From Comamonas thiooxydans (GTDB lineage Bacteria; Pseudomonadota; Gammaproteobacteria; Burkholderiales; Burkholderiaceae_C), in contig NZ_AP026738.1 of the NCBI RefSeq assembly GCF_002157685.2, forward strand, positions 2,852,001-2,916,000: 64,000 nt of DNA, given 5' to 3'. Made by a program: the position numbers and the translations under genes. The notes below the pieces were generated by a model. That model saw only the letters and a list, made by a program, of their open reading frames with translations, was not told the origin of the DNA and did not search any database. How positions within the stretch are numbered: position 1 is the stretch's first letter; each line of letters opens with the position of its first letter. This document shows positions 25,409 through 32,153 of the stretch, in pieces.

Positions 25409-25415
25409 GACGGAG

Positions 25416-26012
25416 TTAAGGAAGGAGAACGCGGTTGCGTACGCCCTCGCTCACATGCCGAATGAAGTGATCAGAAATACTCACACGCATTGCGCGAAGA
25501 TTTCCGATCCGCGGATAGAGGCCCCCCCCGAGCTCGTGGACAGCGCCCTTCTCTCCACACCAGGCAATCAAGGGTGCTTGCCAGTGATCGAGCAGCGCAA
25601 TGGGAGCCAAGGTTTTCACCAGGGCCCACACCTTCTCCTCGATGCCGGCGTCGACGTTGGACACGATCCAGCCAATGCGGTTGGGCTTGTCGATCTCCTG
25701 TAAGCGTTTGTCGTAGACGAACAGATGGTTCAAAGATCCAAAGAGGTTCTGACGCGGCAGACGGCCGGTGAACTTTCCCAGGCGCTCCGCAGATCCAACC
25801 TGGACATGGTTTCGCGTTCCTTCAGGGCTCACCAACGTGAAATCCGTGATTCCGTGCTCAGTCCTGCCCAGCTCCATAGCCGCGATGAACTGCATGGCAG
25901 AAGCATCGCGCCCATAGAACGAGAGAAACATGAGCTCGCCCTCATCGTTGCGCAGGCAAGCGTCGGCCCATAGATCCGCGAAACCCTCTATACGGTGAAG
26001 CGCTCTTTGCAT
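25416..26012 (-). CDS. Conserved-type hypothetical protein of the ICE block
   Basis: 198 residues, soluble, with no signal or membrane segment and a mixed alpha/beta pattern (LMFLSFYGRDASAMQF, LNHLFVYDKRLQEID). The family was not recognised. Start: ATG 26012 is six bases after GGAG, whereas the upstream in-frame ATG 26024 overlaps that ribosome binding site; 26012 is preferred. The GGAG sits inside a 7-bp hairpin (26017-26034), so translation may be structure-controlled. It lies between the 83-residue protein gene and the helicase in a uniformly leftward block. Confidence 0.65.
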   Translation of the reverse strand: MQRALHRIEGFADLWADACLRNDEGELMFLSFYGRDASAMQFIAAMELGRTEHGITDFTLVSPEGTRNHVQVGSAERLGKFTGRLPRQNLFGSLNHLFVYDKRLQEIDKPNRIGWIVSNVDAGIEEKVWALVKTLAPIALLDHWQAPLIAWCGEKGAVHELGGGLYPRIGNLRAMRVSISDHFIRHVSEGVRNRVLLP

Positions 26013-26065
26013 GAAATGCTCCATTTATGGAGCAGCCCACAAGGGGCGTGCCCCATGTGGGTTGA
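26013..26065 (-). promoter_or_regulatory. Structured leader (TCAACCC type) with sequestered ribosome binding site
   Basis: On the minus strand TCAACCC (26059-26065) opens stem 1: CCCACA-GGGG / CCCC-TGTGGG with one mismatch (26036-26061). Stem 2 follows: TGCTCCA / TGGAGCA (26017-26034). Stem 2 contains the GGAG of the downstream gene. Confidence 0.65.
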
Positions 26066-26072
26066 TGAAAGA

Positions 26073-26324
26073 CTACGGATTCGGTATCCAGAGCCAGGCG
26101 GCGACGTAGGTACCGTCTTCCGCCGGCGCAACCAGCGGCAAGGGATCGATTACGCATTGGTCATCGGCGTGGATCTCCCTGGCACGGGCGATTGCATCGG
26201 CGCACTCAGCGCGATTCAGATCCTGGTTGTTGAGAAGCCTGCCTAGCTGTGTGACAGCACCGGCAAGGTCGCCCGACTCCCAGGAGTCAACGACATCCCG
26301 CGCTGTTTCCTCCAGCTCATGCAT
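26073..26324 (-). CDS. Small hypothetical protein (83 aa)
   Basis: Acidic, soluble, mostly helical (MHELEETARDVVDSWE; REIHADDQCVIDPLPLV). No family was recognised. It overlaps the end of the preceding 115-residue gene by 8 bp, so it is probably translationally coupled to it; no strong ribosome binding site of its own was seen. It belongs to the leftward ICE block. Confidence 0.6.
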   Translation of the reverse strand: MHELEETARDVVDSWESGDLAGAVTQLGRLLNNQDLNRAECADAIARAREIHADDQCVIDPLPLVAPAEDGTYVAAWLWIPNP

Positions 26325-26664
26325 GGGCAGCCGCCTTTCGTTTTTCCAAAGCGTCGTAGTGCATCTCGACCTGCAGTTTGAGGTCCTCGATCTGCGTCAA
26401 CGCTTGCGTATGCTGTTCGCGGACAACCTTCTCAGTCACACGCTTAGGCTTTGAAGCCACGAGCGTCTTGCTGAAATCGCCATCGCCGCCGAAGCCCATG
26501 ACAAAGCGCTTGAAACCTCCCTCTACCAATGACACAGAGGCCGATGTGACGAGGGAGCTATTCAACTTACGTGTTGAGACGGTGAGCACACGCCGGTCGC
26601 CGAGATCAATCTCGGTGTTCCCACGGTGACCATCACGGATGTTGTTAGAAAAAGATGTATTCAT
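26317..26664 (-). CDS. Hypothetical protein (115 aa)
   Basis: Soluble. The N-terminal half has a beta-rich pattern (EIDLGDRRVLTVSTRKLNSS), and a C-terminal helix, possibly coiled coil, spans about residues 80-112 (HTQALTQIEDLKLQVEMHYD). No family was recognised. ATG 26664 follows CCAGGAGCGATCC, a good ribosome binding site, and is preceded by a leader with the recurring TTCAACC-hairpin pattern. Confidence 0.65.
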   Translation of the reverse strand: MNTSFSNNIRDGHRGNTEIDLGDRRVLTVSTRKLNSSLVTSASVSLVEGGFKRFVMGFGGDGDFSKTLVASKPKRVTEKVVREQHTQALTQIEDLKLQVEMHYDALEKRKAAAHA

Positions 26665-26733
26665 GGATCGCTCCTGGTTGAAGTGGATAGAGCGAGCCCC
26701 TCCCCTGCGGGGAAGGCCCGCACGGGTGGTTGA
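26665..26733 (-). promoter_or_regulatory. Structured leader (TCAACC type) of the 115-aa gene
   Basis: On the minus strand TTCAACC (complement of 26728-26733) is followed by CCCGTGCGGG and CCCCGCAGGGG hairpins and then AGGAG before ATG. An AGGTC-GAGA-GACCT hairpin followed by TTTCTT lies just upstream. Confidence 0.55.
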
Positions 26734-26886
26734 AGAAATGCCAAGGTCTCTCGACCTGGTGCGCTTTCATGGCTCAGCGCGCCTTAAAACCGTTTCTGAT
26801 AGGTCAAACGGTTTTCCGCAGCTCACCCTACAGGTGGGCTGGGGAAAACCGGCTGCAGCCGGTTCTCGTGGGTTTAATGGGGCGTT
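26734..26886 (-). terminator. Two hairpins in the gap after the 102-aa gene
   Basis: 26847-26864 is a perfect 18-bp palindrome (AACCGGCTGCAGCCGGTT) followed on the minus strand by TTCC, a likely terminator. 26786-26815 is a perfect 10-bp inverted repeat (AAAACCGTTT / AAACGGTTTT). No gene is apparent here. Confidence 0.6.
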
Positions 26887-27195
26887 TTACGAACCGTCAC
26901 TGGTGCATGGCTGGCTGGAGGAACCAAGCAGGCCAAGCGCCAGTGAGAGATCGAGTGCAACCAGATTGCGAAACGTCCGGTCCGATTCCGTCATGCGCTC
27001 CCCGAGGTGAAGCATGACGTTCTCAAGACTTGCAGATGCATCACACGCCTTGTTGAGCGCATCCAGGATCTGGGGGATCTTGGCGGGCAGCTCGGCGATT
27101 GCGGTGAGCATGGGCTCGTCTTGCATGGTCAGCCCCTGCAGATGGAGGCTGAGGATGTGTTCAAGCAGCTGGACGGTATTTATCGAGCTCACCAT
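26887..27195 (-). CDS. Hypothetical protein (102 aa)
   Basis: Soluble and mainly helical (LLEHILSLHLQGLTMQ; IPQILDALNKACDASASLEN). No family was recognised. The ATG overlaps the stop codon of the upstream plasmid-related protein gene (TGATG), so the two are translationally coupled. A palindromic terminator follows. Confidence 0.62.
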   Translation of the reverse strand: MVSSINTVQLLEHILSLHLQGLTMQDEPMLTAIAELPAKIPQILDALNKACDASASLENVMLHLGERMTESDRTFRNLVALDLSLALGLLGSSSQPCTSDGS

Positions 27196-27500
27196 CAATA
27201 TTCCGAAGGCAGCAAAATGGTGGTGACCGCCCAATCTGCATCCGTTATGACCCAGACCTTCTTATCTCCTATCAAGTAGGAAGACATGAGACGGCTTCTG
27301 TCCAATAGCGCCCGTTGATTCAATGACTTATCTGACTCGTCCAAGTCCCCCCAATCTCCGCACACATGCCTAGACAGCAGGTCGTATGGATTGAGAGAAA
27401 GACGACGAAGTAGATCGTCGGCTCCAACTGTGGCCACACAGCGGCCCAACTGAAAAAGTGGAATTGTTGCCGTAGTAGCTGCTTGTAAATGTGTTTGCAT
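27195..27500 (-). CDS. Plasmid/ICE-related conserved protein, paralogue 1
   Basis: 101 residues. The pattern PLFQLGRCVATVGADDLL, then RHVCGDWGDL, then KVWVITDADWAVTTILLPSEY is the signature of a small conserved protein often annotated 'plasmid related protein' in integrative elements; its biochemical role is unknown. A second copy follows upstream (27595-27939), sharing GRCVAT, RH(V/I)CGD and ADW(A/S)VT. The start is ATG 27500 with only GAG as ribosome binding site. The leader has the TCAACCC-hairpin pattern. Confidence 0.75.
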   Translation of the reverse strand: MQTHLQAATTATIPLFQLGRCVATVGADDLLRRLSLNPYDLLSRHVCGDWGDLDESDKSLNQRALLDRSRLMSSYLIGDKKVWVITDADWAVTTILLPSEY

Positions 27501-27564
27501 GGTGGATCTCGTTTGGTAAATCGGGTACCACCGGCCCTAGGGGGCTGGTGTCCCCAAGGGTTGA
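27501..27564 (-). promoter_or_regulatory. Structured leader (TCAACCC type) of paralogue 1
   Basis: On the minus strand TCAACCC (complement of 27558-27564) is followed by TTGGGGACAC and a CACC-A-GCCC / GGGC-C-GGTG stem. The segment TGGGGACAC is shared with the leader of paralogue 2. Confidence 0.58.
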
Positions 27565-27594
27565 AAAGATGTGCGGCGTGAATTCGATATAGAA

Positions 27595-27939
27595 CTACGC
27601 AGCGCGCGCTTCAGCGCGCCATTCGGATGGAAGCATCAGTTTTGTTACCGACCAGTCAGCGCTTGTCACGACCCATACATACTCGCTGTTGACGATGAAT
27701 GCAGATAGTCGCTGGCCACGCGCTTCTTCCAAGTCGCGCGTAAGCATGACCAACTTGGTGTTGGCCAGCTCGCCTGGATCGCCACAGATGTGCCGCTGCA
27801 GCAGCTCGTGGGGATTGATGGTCCCCTGGCAAATTAGGTTGTCCAGACCCAGCGTTGCTACGCATCGGCCCGGTCGAAACAGCGGTGTGTCATAGCGCTG
27901 CGATGGTTGTGCTGGCTTCACAGCATTTCTCAAAGTCAT
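27595..27939 (-). CDS. Plasmid/ICE-related conserved protein, paralogue 2
   Basis: 114 residues, homologous along its length to the next gene: PLFRPGRCVATLGLDNL, RHICGDPGEL, VWVVTSADWSVTKLMLPSEW. The start is ambiguous. ATG 27939 is directly adjacent to GGAG; a TTG at 27933 has ideal six-base spacing from the same GGAG, so initiation may be at TTG. Divergence between the paralogues is highest in the middle (after the CGD motif), which hints at different binding partners. Confidence 0.72.
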   Translation of the reverse strand: MTLRNAVKPAQPSQRYDTPLFRPGRCVATLGLDNLICQGTINPHELLQRHICGDPGELANTKLVMLTRDLEEARGQRLSAFIVNSEYVWVVTSADWSVTKLMLPSEWRAEARAA

Positions 27940-28020
27940 CTCCAATCAAGTGAATGAACGAGGACGACCTTCCCTGGGAAAGTGTCCCCAGGGGGTTCTG
28001 GTGCGCTGGCCGAGGCCAGC
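27940..28020 (-). promoter_or_regulatory. Structured leader of paralogue 2 and hairpin after the methyltransferase gene
   Basis: GCTGGCC / GGCCAGC (28005-28020) follows the methyltransferase stop codon. Then AACCC (complement of 27993-27997) opens a perfect 7-bp stem CCCTGGG / CCCAGGG (27972-27978 with 27987-27993), followed by GTCCTC. Confidence 0.58.
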
Positions 28021-28036
28021 AGTGGTTACAGAATGG

Positions 28037-29164
28037 CTATGCGATGTTGACGATGTGGCCCAGCCGGTGATCGGGGGTGAACTCAATGGCATTGATGACG
28101 GGGACGAATCGGTCCAACATCACCGTGGTCTGCGAGGCTTGACCCTTCTCGTCAAAGTCAACGGACACTTTGCGCTCCTTGCGTTTGTAGGTATCCCCCT
28201 TTATCAGGAGAGTTCTGCCGCCGGCGCCGTGGATCATTCCGACCACCTGGCCAGCCGCAAGTGCAAGCGCAAGGTGCCATGGAGTCAGATCGCGCAACGG
28301 CGGTCGACAAGCGCCGCCGACTTGGCTGAACTGAGAGGAAAGCCCACTCCACAGGAGACTGGATTCAAACTTGGCCAGCTCGTCGCCGAGCTGCTCGGCA
28401 TCGATCTGCACAGCATGGAAGTCGAATTCCTGATCAGCCTGCAGGGCAGGAATGACATATGGCTCCAACTCCCAGGAGTCTGGAATGACAGGGGCGCCCT
28501 CCTCCGAGGCCTGGGCCTCTATCAGTGGCTGCAGGGCCGCTTTGGTGGCATGAGTTGCTCGGCATCGCTTGCCAATCACAATGCATTGTCGAAACTGCTG
28601 CACTGGTGCCATGAAAACCTGCAGATCCTCGAAGTTGCGCACCAGGTAGCTGCGTATCTCGTCGTCGAGCGCGTAGTGCGGAATGATGTAGACCAGCACA
28701 CCGCCGTAGGCGAGGTAAGGCACGGTTTTACGCAGAAAGGTTCGCTCCAGGCGCTCGGCCTTGTCAGGCTCAGCCAACAGCGAACGCTGGGCTGACTGAT
28801 CTGCAACGCCGAAGCCATATGGAGGATTTAGAAACAGCAGGCCCATGCTTCTCGGCTTGAGCACCACATCGTGCACGTCCGAATGAATCACACGGTCAAG
28901 GATTCGCTTCGCGTGGCGCGCTCTGTCGCGGTCGAGCTCAATGCCGAAGGCCTCGGCACCACCTGAGTGGCCACGATCGACGGTAAGAAGCTGCCGTACA
29001 TCGGCGAGCGCGCTGCCCTCGCCGCAGCAAGGGTCAAACATGCGAATGCCACCCTTCTCGGGCATCTGCAGCAAGTTTGAGATCCGGCGTATGGACTCCT
29101 CGTCCGTGGGGTAGTAGCCGTTTTTGACATAGTTGTGCGCCAGGCGCGAAAACATTAGGGCCAA
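28037..29164 (-). CDS. SAM-dependent DNA methyltransferase-like protein (DUF6094 type)
   Basis: 375 residues. An AdoMet-binding region FDPCCGEGSALADV (about residue 45) is followed by the catalytic motif NPPYGFG (about residue 113), typical of N6-adenine or N4-cytosine methyltransferases. The C-terminal half (about residues 200-375) is less conserved and may be a recognition domain. DUF6094-type proteins are common in PFGI-1/SPI-7-like elements, where they may modify element DNA. Start: a TTG at 29164 has GGAG six bases upstream, while the first ATG (29155) is 15 bases away, so a TTG start is preferred. A terminator hairpin lies just before the ribosome binding site. Confidence 0.8.
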   Translation of the reverse strand: MALMFSRLAHNYVKNGYYPTDEESIRRISNLLQMPEKGGIRMFDPCCGEGSALADVRQLLTVDRGHSGGAEAFGIELDRDRARHAKRILDRVIHSDVHDVVLKPRSMGLLFLNPPYGFGVADQSAQRSLLAEPDKAERLERTFLRKTVPYLAYGGVLVYIIPHYALDDEIRSYLVRNFEDLQVFMAPVQQFRQCIVIGKRCRATHATKAALQPLIEAQASEEGAPVIPDSWELEPYVIPALQADQEFDFHAVQIDAEQLGDELAKFESSLLWSGLSSQFSQVGGACRPPLRDLTPWHLALALAAGQVVGMIHGAGGRTLLIKGDTYKRKERKVSVDFDEKGQASQTTVMLDRFVPVINAIEFTPDHRLGHIVNIA

Positions 29165-29173
29165 GGGCAGCTC

Positions 29174-29213
29174 CAGAAATAGAAAAGCCAGTCTCCTTAT
29201 GGAGAACTGGCTT
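29174..29213 (-). promoter_or_regulatory. Terminator/attenuator hairpin before the methyltransferase gene
   Basis: AAGCCAG(T)TCTCC / GGAGACTGGCTT with an ATAA loop (29185-29213), then TTTTCTATTT on the minus strand. It ends within about 10 bases of the GGAG of the downstream gene and follows a TTTAACC element, so it may work both as terminator of the previous gene and as attenuator. Confidence 0.7.
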
Positions 29214-29241
29214 GGTTAAAGAGGTGGTACTTCAGTACCGC

Positions 29242-29802
29242 TTAGAACGGGATCTCGTCGGGATCAAGGCCCACGCCGGTAAGTTCTTGCACCCTTCCGT
29301 AGATGTCGAGGCGCGGCAATGCGCGTTTCAAAGCATCTCGATAGAGAGGGTTAGAACGTGCATGCACGGCGATAACGGCCGCAGCCGACTGCTGAGCAGG
29401 CAAGTCTTGAATGCGGCGAAAGGCCACGGTATCGGCAAGCGCCATCACTTCTTCTACGTCTGGCGACTGCAGCTCGTCAATCTCAGCACGCAGCTCTAGG
29501 CGACGCATGATATGAAAGAGCGCCTCATGATCGAACAGCGTCTGCACGGTCGAGAGCATGTTGCCCCCTTCGTGCATCCATATGCCATTGACACATCTGA
29601 TCTGCTCCACGGTACGGTCCATGAGACGACACTGGAATGCGGTTGAGCTCAGCTCAGTTGCCTTCGCAATAGCGTCCTTCGCGATATAGAGCCGGTAGGT
29701 GACCTCCATACGCGTGTCGTAGACCTCATACCGATGTGCGGGCTCATTCTGAGTCCACAGGAGAAGCTCTTTGAACGCAGCTTCATTTGCACAAATGGAC
29801 AT
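29242..29802 (-). CDS. Hypothetical protein (186 aa) of the ICE block
   Basis: Soluble, without signal peptide; mixed pattern with RYEVYDTRMEVTYRLYIA near the N terminus and a helical C-terminal half (QDLPAQQSAAAVIAVHARS). No family was recognised. ATG 29802 is preceded by GGAGGACTCT, a strong ribosome binding site that excludes the upstream frame. It lies between the methyltransferase and the 77-residue gene. Confidence 0.65.
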   Translation of the reverse strand: MSICANEAAFKELLLWTQNEPAHRYEVYDTRMEVTYRLYIAKDAIAKATELSSTAFQCRLMDRTVEQIRCVNGIWMHEGGNMLSTVQTLFDHEALFHIMRRLELRAEIDELQSPDVEEVMALADTVAFRRIQDLPAQQSAAAVIAVHARSNPLYRDALKRALPRLDIYGRVQELTGVGLDPDEIPF

Positions 29803-29862
29803 AGAGTCCTCCAAACTAGGCTCAGGGAACTCCAGCCCAATGGGACCGAAGCCCCATAGGGA
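29803..29862 (-). promoter_or_regulatory. Structured leader of the 186-aa gene
   Basis: TTTCTTTCCC is followed by a 7-bp stem ATGGGGC-TTCG-GTCCCAT (UUCG-type tetraloop, one G-U pair), then CTGGAG and TTCCC before the GGAGG ribosome binding site. The AACCC signature is degenerate here. Confidence 0.5.
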
Positions 29863-29899
29863 AAGAAAATGCCAGCCCTGATTTCTCAGGGACTGGCAT
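29861..29899 (-). terminator. Intrinsic terminator after the 77-aa gene
   Basis: Long stem ATGCCAG(T)CCCTGA / TCAGGGCTGGCAT, with one bulged base and a GAAA loop (29869-29899), followed by TTTTCTTT on the minus strand. Confidence 0.88.
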
Positions 29900-29903
29900 G
29901 GGT

Positions 29904-30137
29904 TTAAAGGTGATCCTTCTGAGACCAGTGACCCTTCGCCCAGGCTTTTTCAGCCTTGGCTTGGGTATTCCAAGTCTCCAGAGATTCACGGGTGAACGGG
30001 CCACGCTCGGTACAAGTACCGAGATAGAACCCGCCTCCACTACGGAGAACCTGCATCGGCAGAACCTCGCCACATTTAGCAGCGAGAACGCCGAAAGTCA
30101 CACCAGTAGTTGCTTGCGATTGAACGATTTGCGTCAT
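29904..30137 (-). CDS. Small hypothetical protein (77 aa)
   Basis: Basic soluble protein (VTFGVLAAKCGEVLPMQVL; RESLETWNTQAKAEKAW). No family was recognised. The true start is ATG 30137, with AGGAG eight bases upstream; the long upstream frame runs through the leader and is not coding. It is flanked by its own TCAACCC leader and terminator, a self-contained unit. Confidence 0.65.
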   Translation of the reverse strand: MTQIVQSQATTGVTFGVLAAKCGEVLPMQVLRSGGGFYLGTCTERGPFTRESLETWNTQAKAEKAWAKGHWSQKDHL

Positions 30138-30206
30138 GTCTTTTCTCCTGTTGATGGGGGAAAAGGACGAGCGCGCCCGAATGGGACACGGCCCATCCGG
30201 GGTTGA
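30138..30206 (-). promoter_or_regulatory. Structured leader (TCAACCC type) of the 77-aa gene
   Basis: TCAACCC (complement of 30200-30206) is followed by GGATGGG / CCCATTC (30179-30198, one G-U pair) and a GGGC...GTCC stem, then AGGAG before the start. Confidence 0.6.
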
Positions 30207-30345
30207 GAGAGGTTGAAAACGTGAGACACTTTCCAGATGACTGAAAAGCGTCCCCAGTTGAGAGTGATAACAGGGACTCCTCGCCATGAGGAGCCTCTGG
30301 ACCTTGTGCATCTTTTCGAGGAAATGGATGCGCGAGATGCGCTAC

Positions 30346-30636
30346 CTATTCTTCGAACGAGGATGCGCCAGCAGACGGCGGCGGCAAATTCCGCTCTTTC
30401 AATAGTTGAACCAAGCTCGACGGCATCCCGTCAAGCAGTTCCGGCTTTTGATAGCAAGAACTGATCAGCGTCACGATCGAACAAACCTGCCCCGGTGCAA
30501 CCTGCTCGCGCAGTCGCATCAGTGCTTCGTAGTCCTGCTCGGTACACATCGCCACGAACTTGCGATAGGCGTCATGCATTTGCATGCGCTGGTCCTCAGA
30601 CCAAGCAATGAGCTTCAGACTGGAAGGTGTGCCCAT
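30346..30636 (-). CDS. Small hypothetical protein (96 aa)
   Basis: Helical soluble protein (DQRMQMHDAYRKFVAMCTEQ; LREQVAPGQVCSIVTLISS). No family was recognised. The start is ATG 30636 with GGAG seven bases before; a longer frame runs into the hairpin leader. It is separated from the previous gene by the hairpin-rich non-coding stretch 30713-31082. Confidence 0.62.
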   Translation of the reverse strand: MGTPSSLKLIAWSEDQRMQMHDAYRKFVAMCTEQDYEALMRLREQVAPGQVCSIVTLISSCYQKPELLDGMPSSLVQLLKERNLPPPSAGASSFEE

Positions 30637-30700
30637 GGAGACTCCTCCCGATAAGGAGCGGGCACGCCAGCCCTTGCGGACAGTTGTGCCCGCGAGGGTT
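30637..30700 (-). promoter_or_regulatory. Structured leader (AACCC type) of the 96-aa gene
   Basis: AACCC (complement of 30696-30700) is followed by a perfect 8-bp stem GCGGGCAC / GTGCCCGC (30658-30665 with 30686-30693) enclosing a small GTCC/GGGC stem. Then CTCC (complement of 30655-30658) can pair with the GGAG of the ribosome binding site (complement of 30642-30645). Confidence 0.62.
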
Positions 30701-30712
30701 ATAGAAAAAATG

Positions 30713-31082
30713 ATGCCCAGGGCATTGCTGCCTGCACTTTTCAAGGGCTCAAAGTGCGCGAAACCATATTGATGGTCAGATGGTTTCCCAGAAGATCCGC
30801 AAGTGCTGCAGACACTCTGGGAACCCATCGGGCTCCCGGCATTGCCAGATTACAGTACCCAGGCCGCCTATAGGCTGGCCGGCTGTCACAACGGGCTCAG
30901 ACAGCCAAGGAACGGCGCGGTCACGAGGCCGGCTTGGCTTTCACCGGACACGCACTATCGCAAAGCCACTGCGCATCAGGTCGCAGCCACCCTAATTCCA
31001 CTTTCCCGCTGCCTGGCTACCAGGCAGTAGGCTGATCCATAGACGCGCGATCACGCATATGGATCAGCCCGCTGATGCGGGC
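30713..31082 (-). ncRNA. Hairpin-rich non-coding stretch (candidate structured RNA or DNA origin)
   Basis: In this 370-bp gene-free region I count at least eight inverted repeats: 30713-30725, 30734-30757, 30760-30787, 30785-30823, 30866-30875, 30881-30906, 31009-31027 and 31031-31068, plus 31068-31081. Arms of 7-11 bp are perfect in most. Two overlap and exclude each other: GAAACCAT with ATGGTTTC, and TTCCCAGA with TCTGGGAA. The first hairpin, followed by CATTTTTT on the minus strand, is a terminator. Whether the rest is an RNA or a DNA structure (oriT, single-strand origin) is undecided. Confidence 0.45.
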
Positions 31083-31090
31083 GATGGGCT

Positions 31091-31765
31091 TTACTTTGGA
31101 CGCCAAGTTTGATCTTGGAATCCGAATTGATAGCTGCCCAGTTGGCCGATGGCCTTGGTCTGCTCCCGCAACATCGAGCGATCGACAGTGGGATCGAGCT
31201 TCACTGGTTGAAGACTGCGGATCTGCGCCCAGTATTCCCGAAGCACTTCAGGAAGTTCAGGTGTGTCGACCTGACCTACGTCGTCGACTGATGAAGCTTG
31301 TGCAGTTGCTTGGGTTGTTTGCCCAGTGTTCCGCTTTATTCTCTCAATGCGCTCGCGCATCTGGTCACCCAACCGTGTGGGCCCTTCTGTCTTCGACTGG
31401 GTACGCGGCGCGGGCAACGGAGCTGGCCACACAGGCGTTTGAGACGCCAGGGATGGCGATTCAAGTAGTGGGTCGGGCTCAGCCAATTCGGTCTCGACGG
31501 GAGCATCGGAAGCGCTATCGAGCTGCATGTCATGCAGCGTTGCTCTCATCTCCGTCACGGCTTTTCCGTACGCAATGTACTGATGCAGGAAGATTCTGTT
31601 GATCCACACAGTACCGTGATACTCGCCTTCTGCGAACTGATCCAGGAATGAATCCTTGACCTTGAGTTCGCAGCACTCGTGGAATAGCTCCCCGACACAG
31701 AAATCGCCGTAGCGGCCACCTCTAATTTGTTTGACACGCAACGTCACGTTTTCGAGCTTTATCAA
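31091..31765 (-). CDS. DUF3275-family ICE protein
   Basis: 224 residues. The N-terminal domain (RGGRYGDFCVGELFHECCEL, KDSFLDQFAEGEYHGTVWI, then ATLHDM) matches DUF3275, a family found almost only in SPI-7/PFGI-1-type integrative elements. A Pro-rich linker (about residues 95-125) and a charged C-terminal part follow. Function is unknown. Start: TTG 31765, with TGGAG seven bases upstream; there is no suitable ATG at the domain edge. Its leader carries a CACCC-hairpin pattern behind a strong terminator. Confidence 0.78.
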   Translation of the reverse strand: MIKLENVTLRVKQIRGGRYGDFCVGELFHECCELKVKDSFLDQFAEGEYHGTVWINRIFLHQYIAYGKAVTEMRATLHDMQLDSASDAPVETELAEPDPLLESPSLASQTPVWPAPLPAPRTQSKTEGPTRLGDQMRERIERIKRNTGQTTQATAQASSVDDVGQVDTPELPEVLREYWAQIRSLQPVKLDPTVDRSMLREQTKAIGQLGSYQFGFQDQTWRPK

Positions 31766-31826
31766 GCTTTTGCTCCATCAGATTGCGGAGCACCAGTCCA
31801 ACGCGGGGCCAGGCCCGCGTGGGTGA
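31766..31826 (-). promoter_or_regulatory. Structured leader of the DUF3275 gene
   Basis: TTTCACCC (complement of 31821-31826 region) is followed by an ACGCGGGCC / GGCCCCGCGT stem, then GGTGCTCC. A later GGAG, the ribosome binding site, could pair with that CTCC. Confidence 0.55.
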
Positions 31827-31862
31827 AAGAAAAACACTCCACACGCATGCGCCTGTGGAGTG
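31827..31862 (-). terminator. Intrinsic terminator upstream of the DUF3275 leader
   Basis: Perfect 9-bp stem CACTCCACA / TGTGGAGTG (31835-31862) with a 10-base loop, followed by TTTTTCTTT on the minus strand. It lies nearly 300 bp after the nearest upstream gene end, so it may end an independent non-coding transcript. Confidence 0.85.
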
Positions 31863-32109
31863 CTGTTTGGAATTACCAAAGGACTTCCGATCCTTTGGGA
31901 ATGAGACAGAACACACCGGTTCGAGGTGTGCGTCAACGAGTGAAGTGTGTACGGTCTATAAGTGCCTCGGCCCGTAGGGCGCGCAAGTTTCAGAGGCTCA
32001 CCTGCTTCGCTAGTTGCCTAGCATCCGGTTTGGTTTGAGTGATACCGGCAAACACTTGGAAAGGCTGAGAGCATAGCGCAATTCCAGGGTATTCGGGCCA
32101 CAAATCACG
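31863..32109 (-). ncRNA. Gene-free stretch between two terminator-like hairpins (possible small RNA)
   Basis: No credible protein gene was seen on either strand. It contains CCAAAGGA / TCCTTTGG (31876-31898) and CACACC / GGTGTG (about 31912-31930) hairpins close to the 31835-31862 terminator. That layout could be the 3' part of a small RNA transcribed leftward. No promoter could be assigned. Confidence 0.35.
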
Positions 32110-32135
32110 CCCTGAATTGCTTTCGCAATTCAGGG
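32110..32135 (-). terminator. Strong hairpin after the STY4534 gene
   Basis: Perfect 11-bp inverted repeat CCCTGAATTGC / GCAATTCAGGG with a TTTC/GAAA loop, 20 bp past the stop codon. No T-run follows on either strand, so termination is not assured. Confidence 0.55.
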
Positions 32136-32153
32136 GTGGGTGGCTACTGCTGA

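Noticed and set aside
30237..30464. Rightward 75-codon frame starting MTEKRPQLRV
   Set aside because: It reads somewhat like a protein but has no ribosome binding site, runs against all neighbours, overlaps the well-supported 96-residue gene by about 120 bp and covers a leader region.
31722..32038. Short frames on both strands in the gap upstream of the DUF3275 gene
   Set aside because: They cross a strong terminator and several hairpins and lack start signals; better explained as non-coding.
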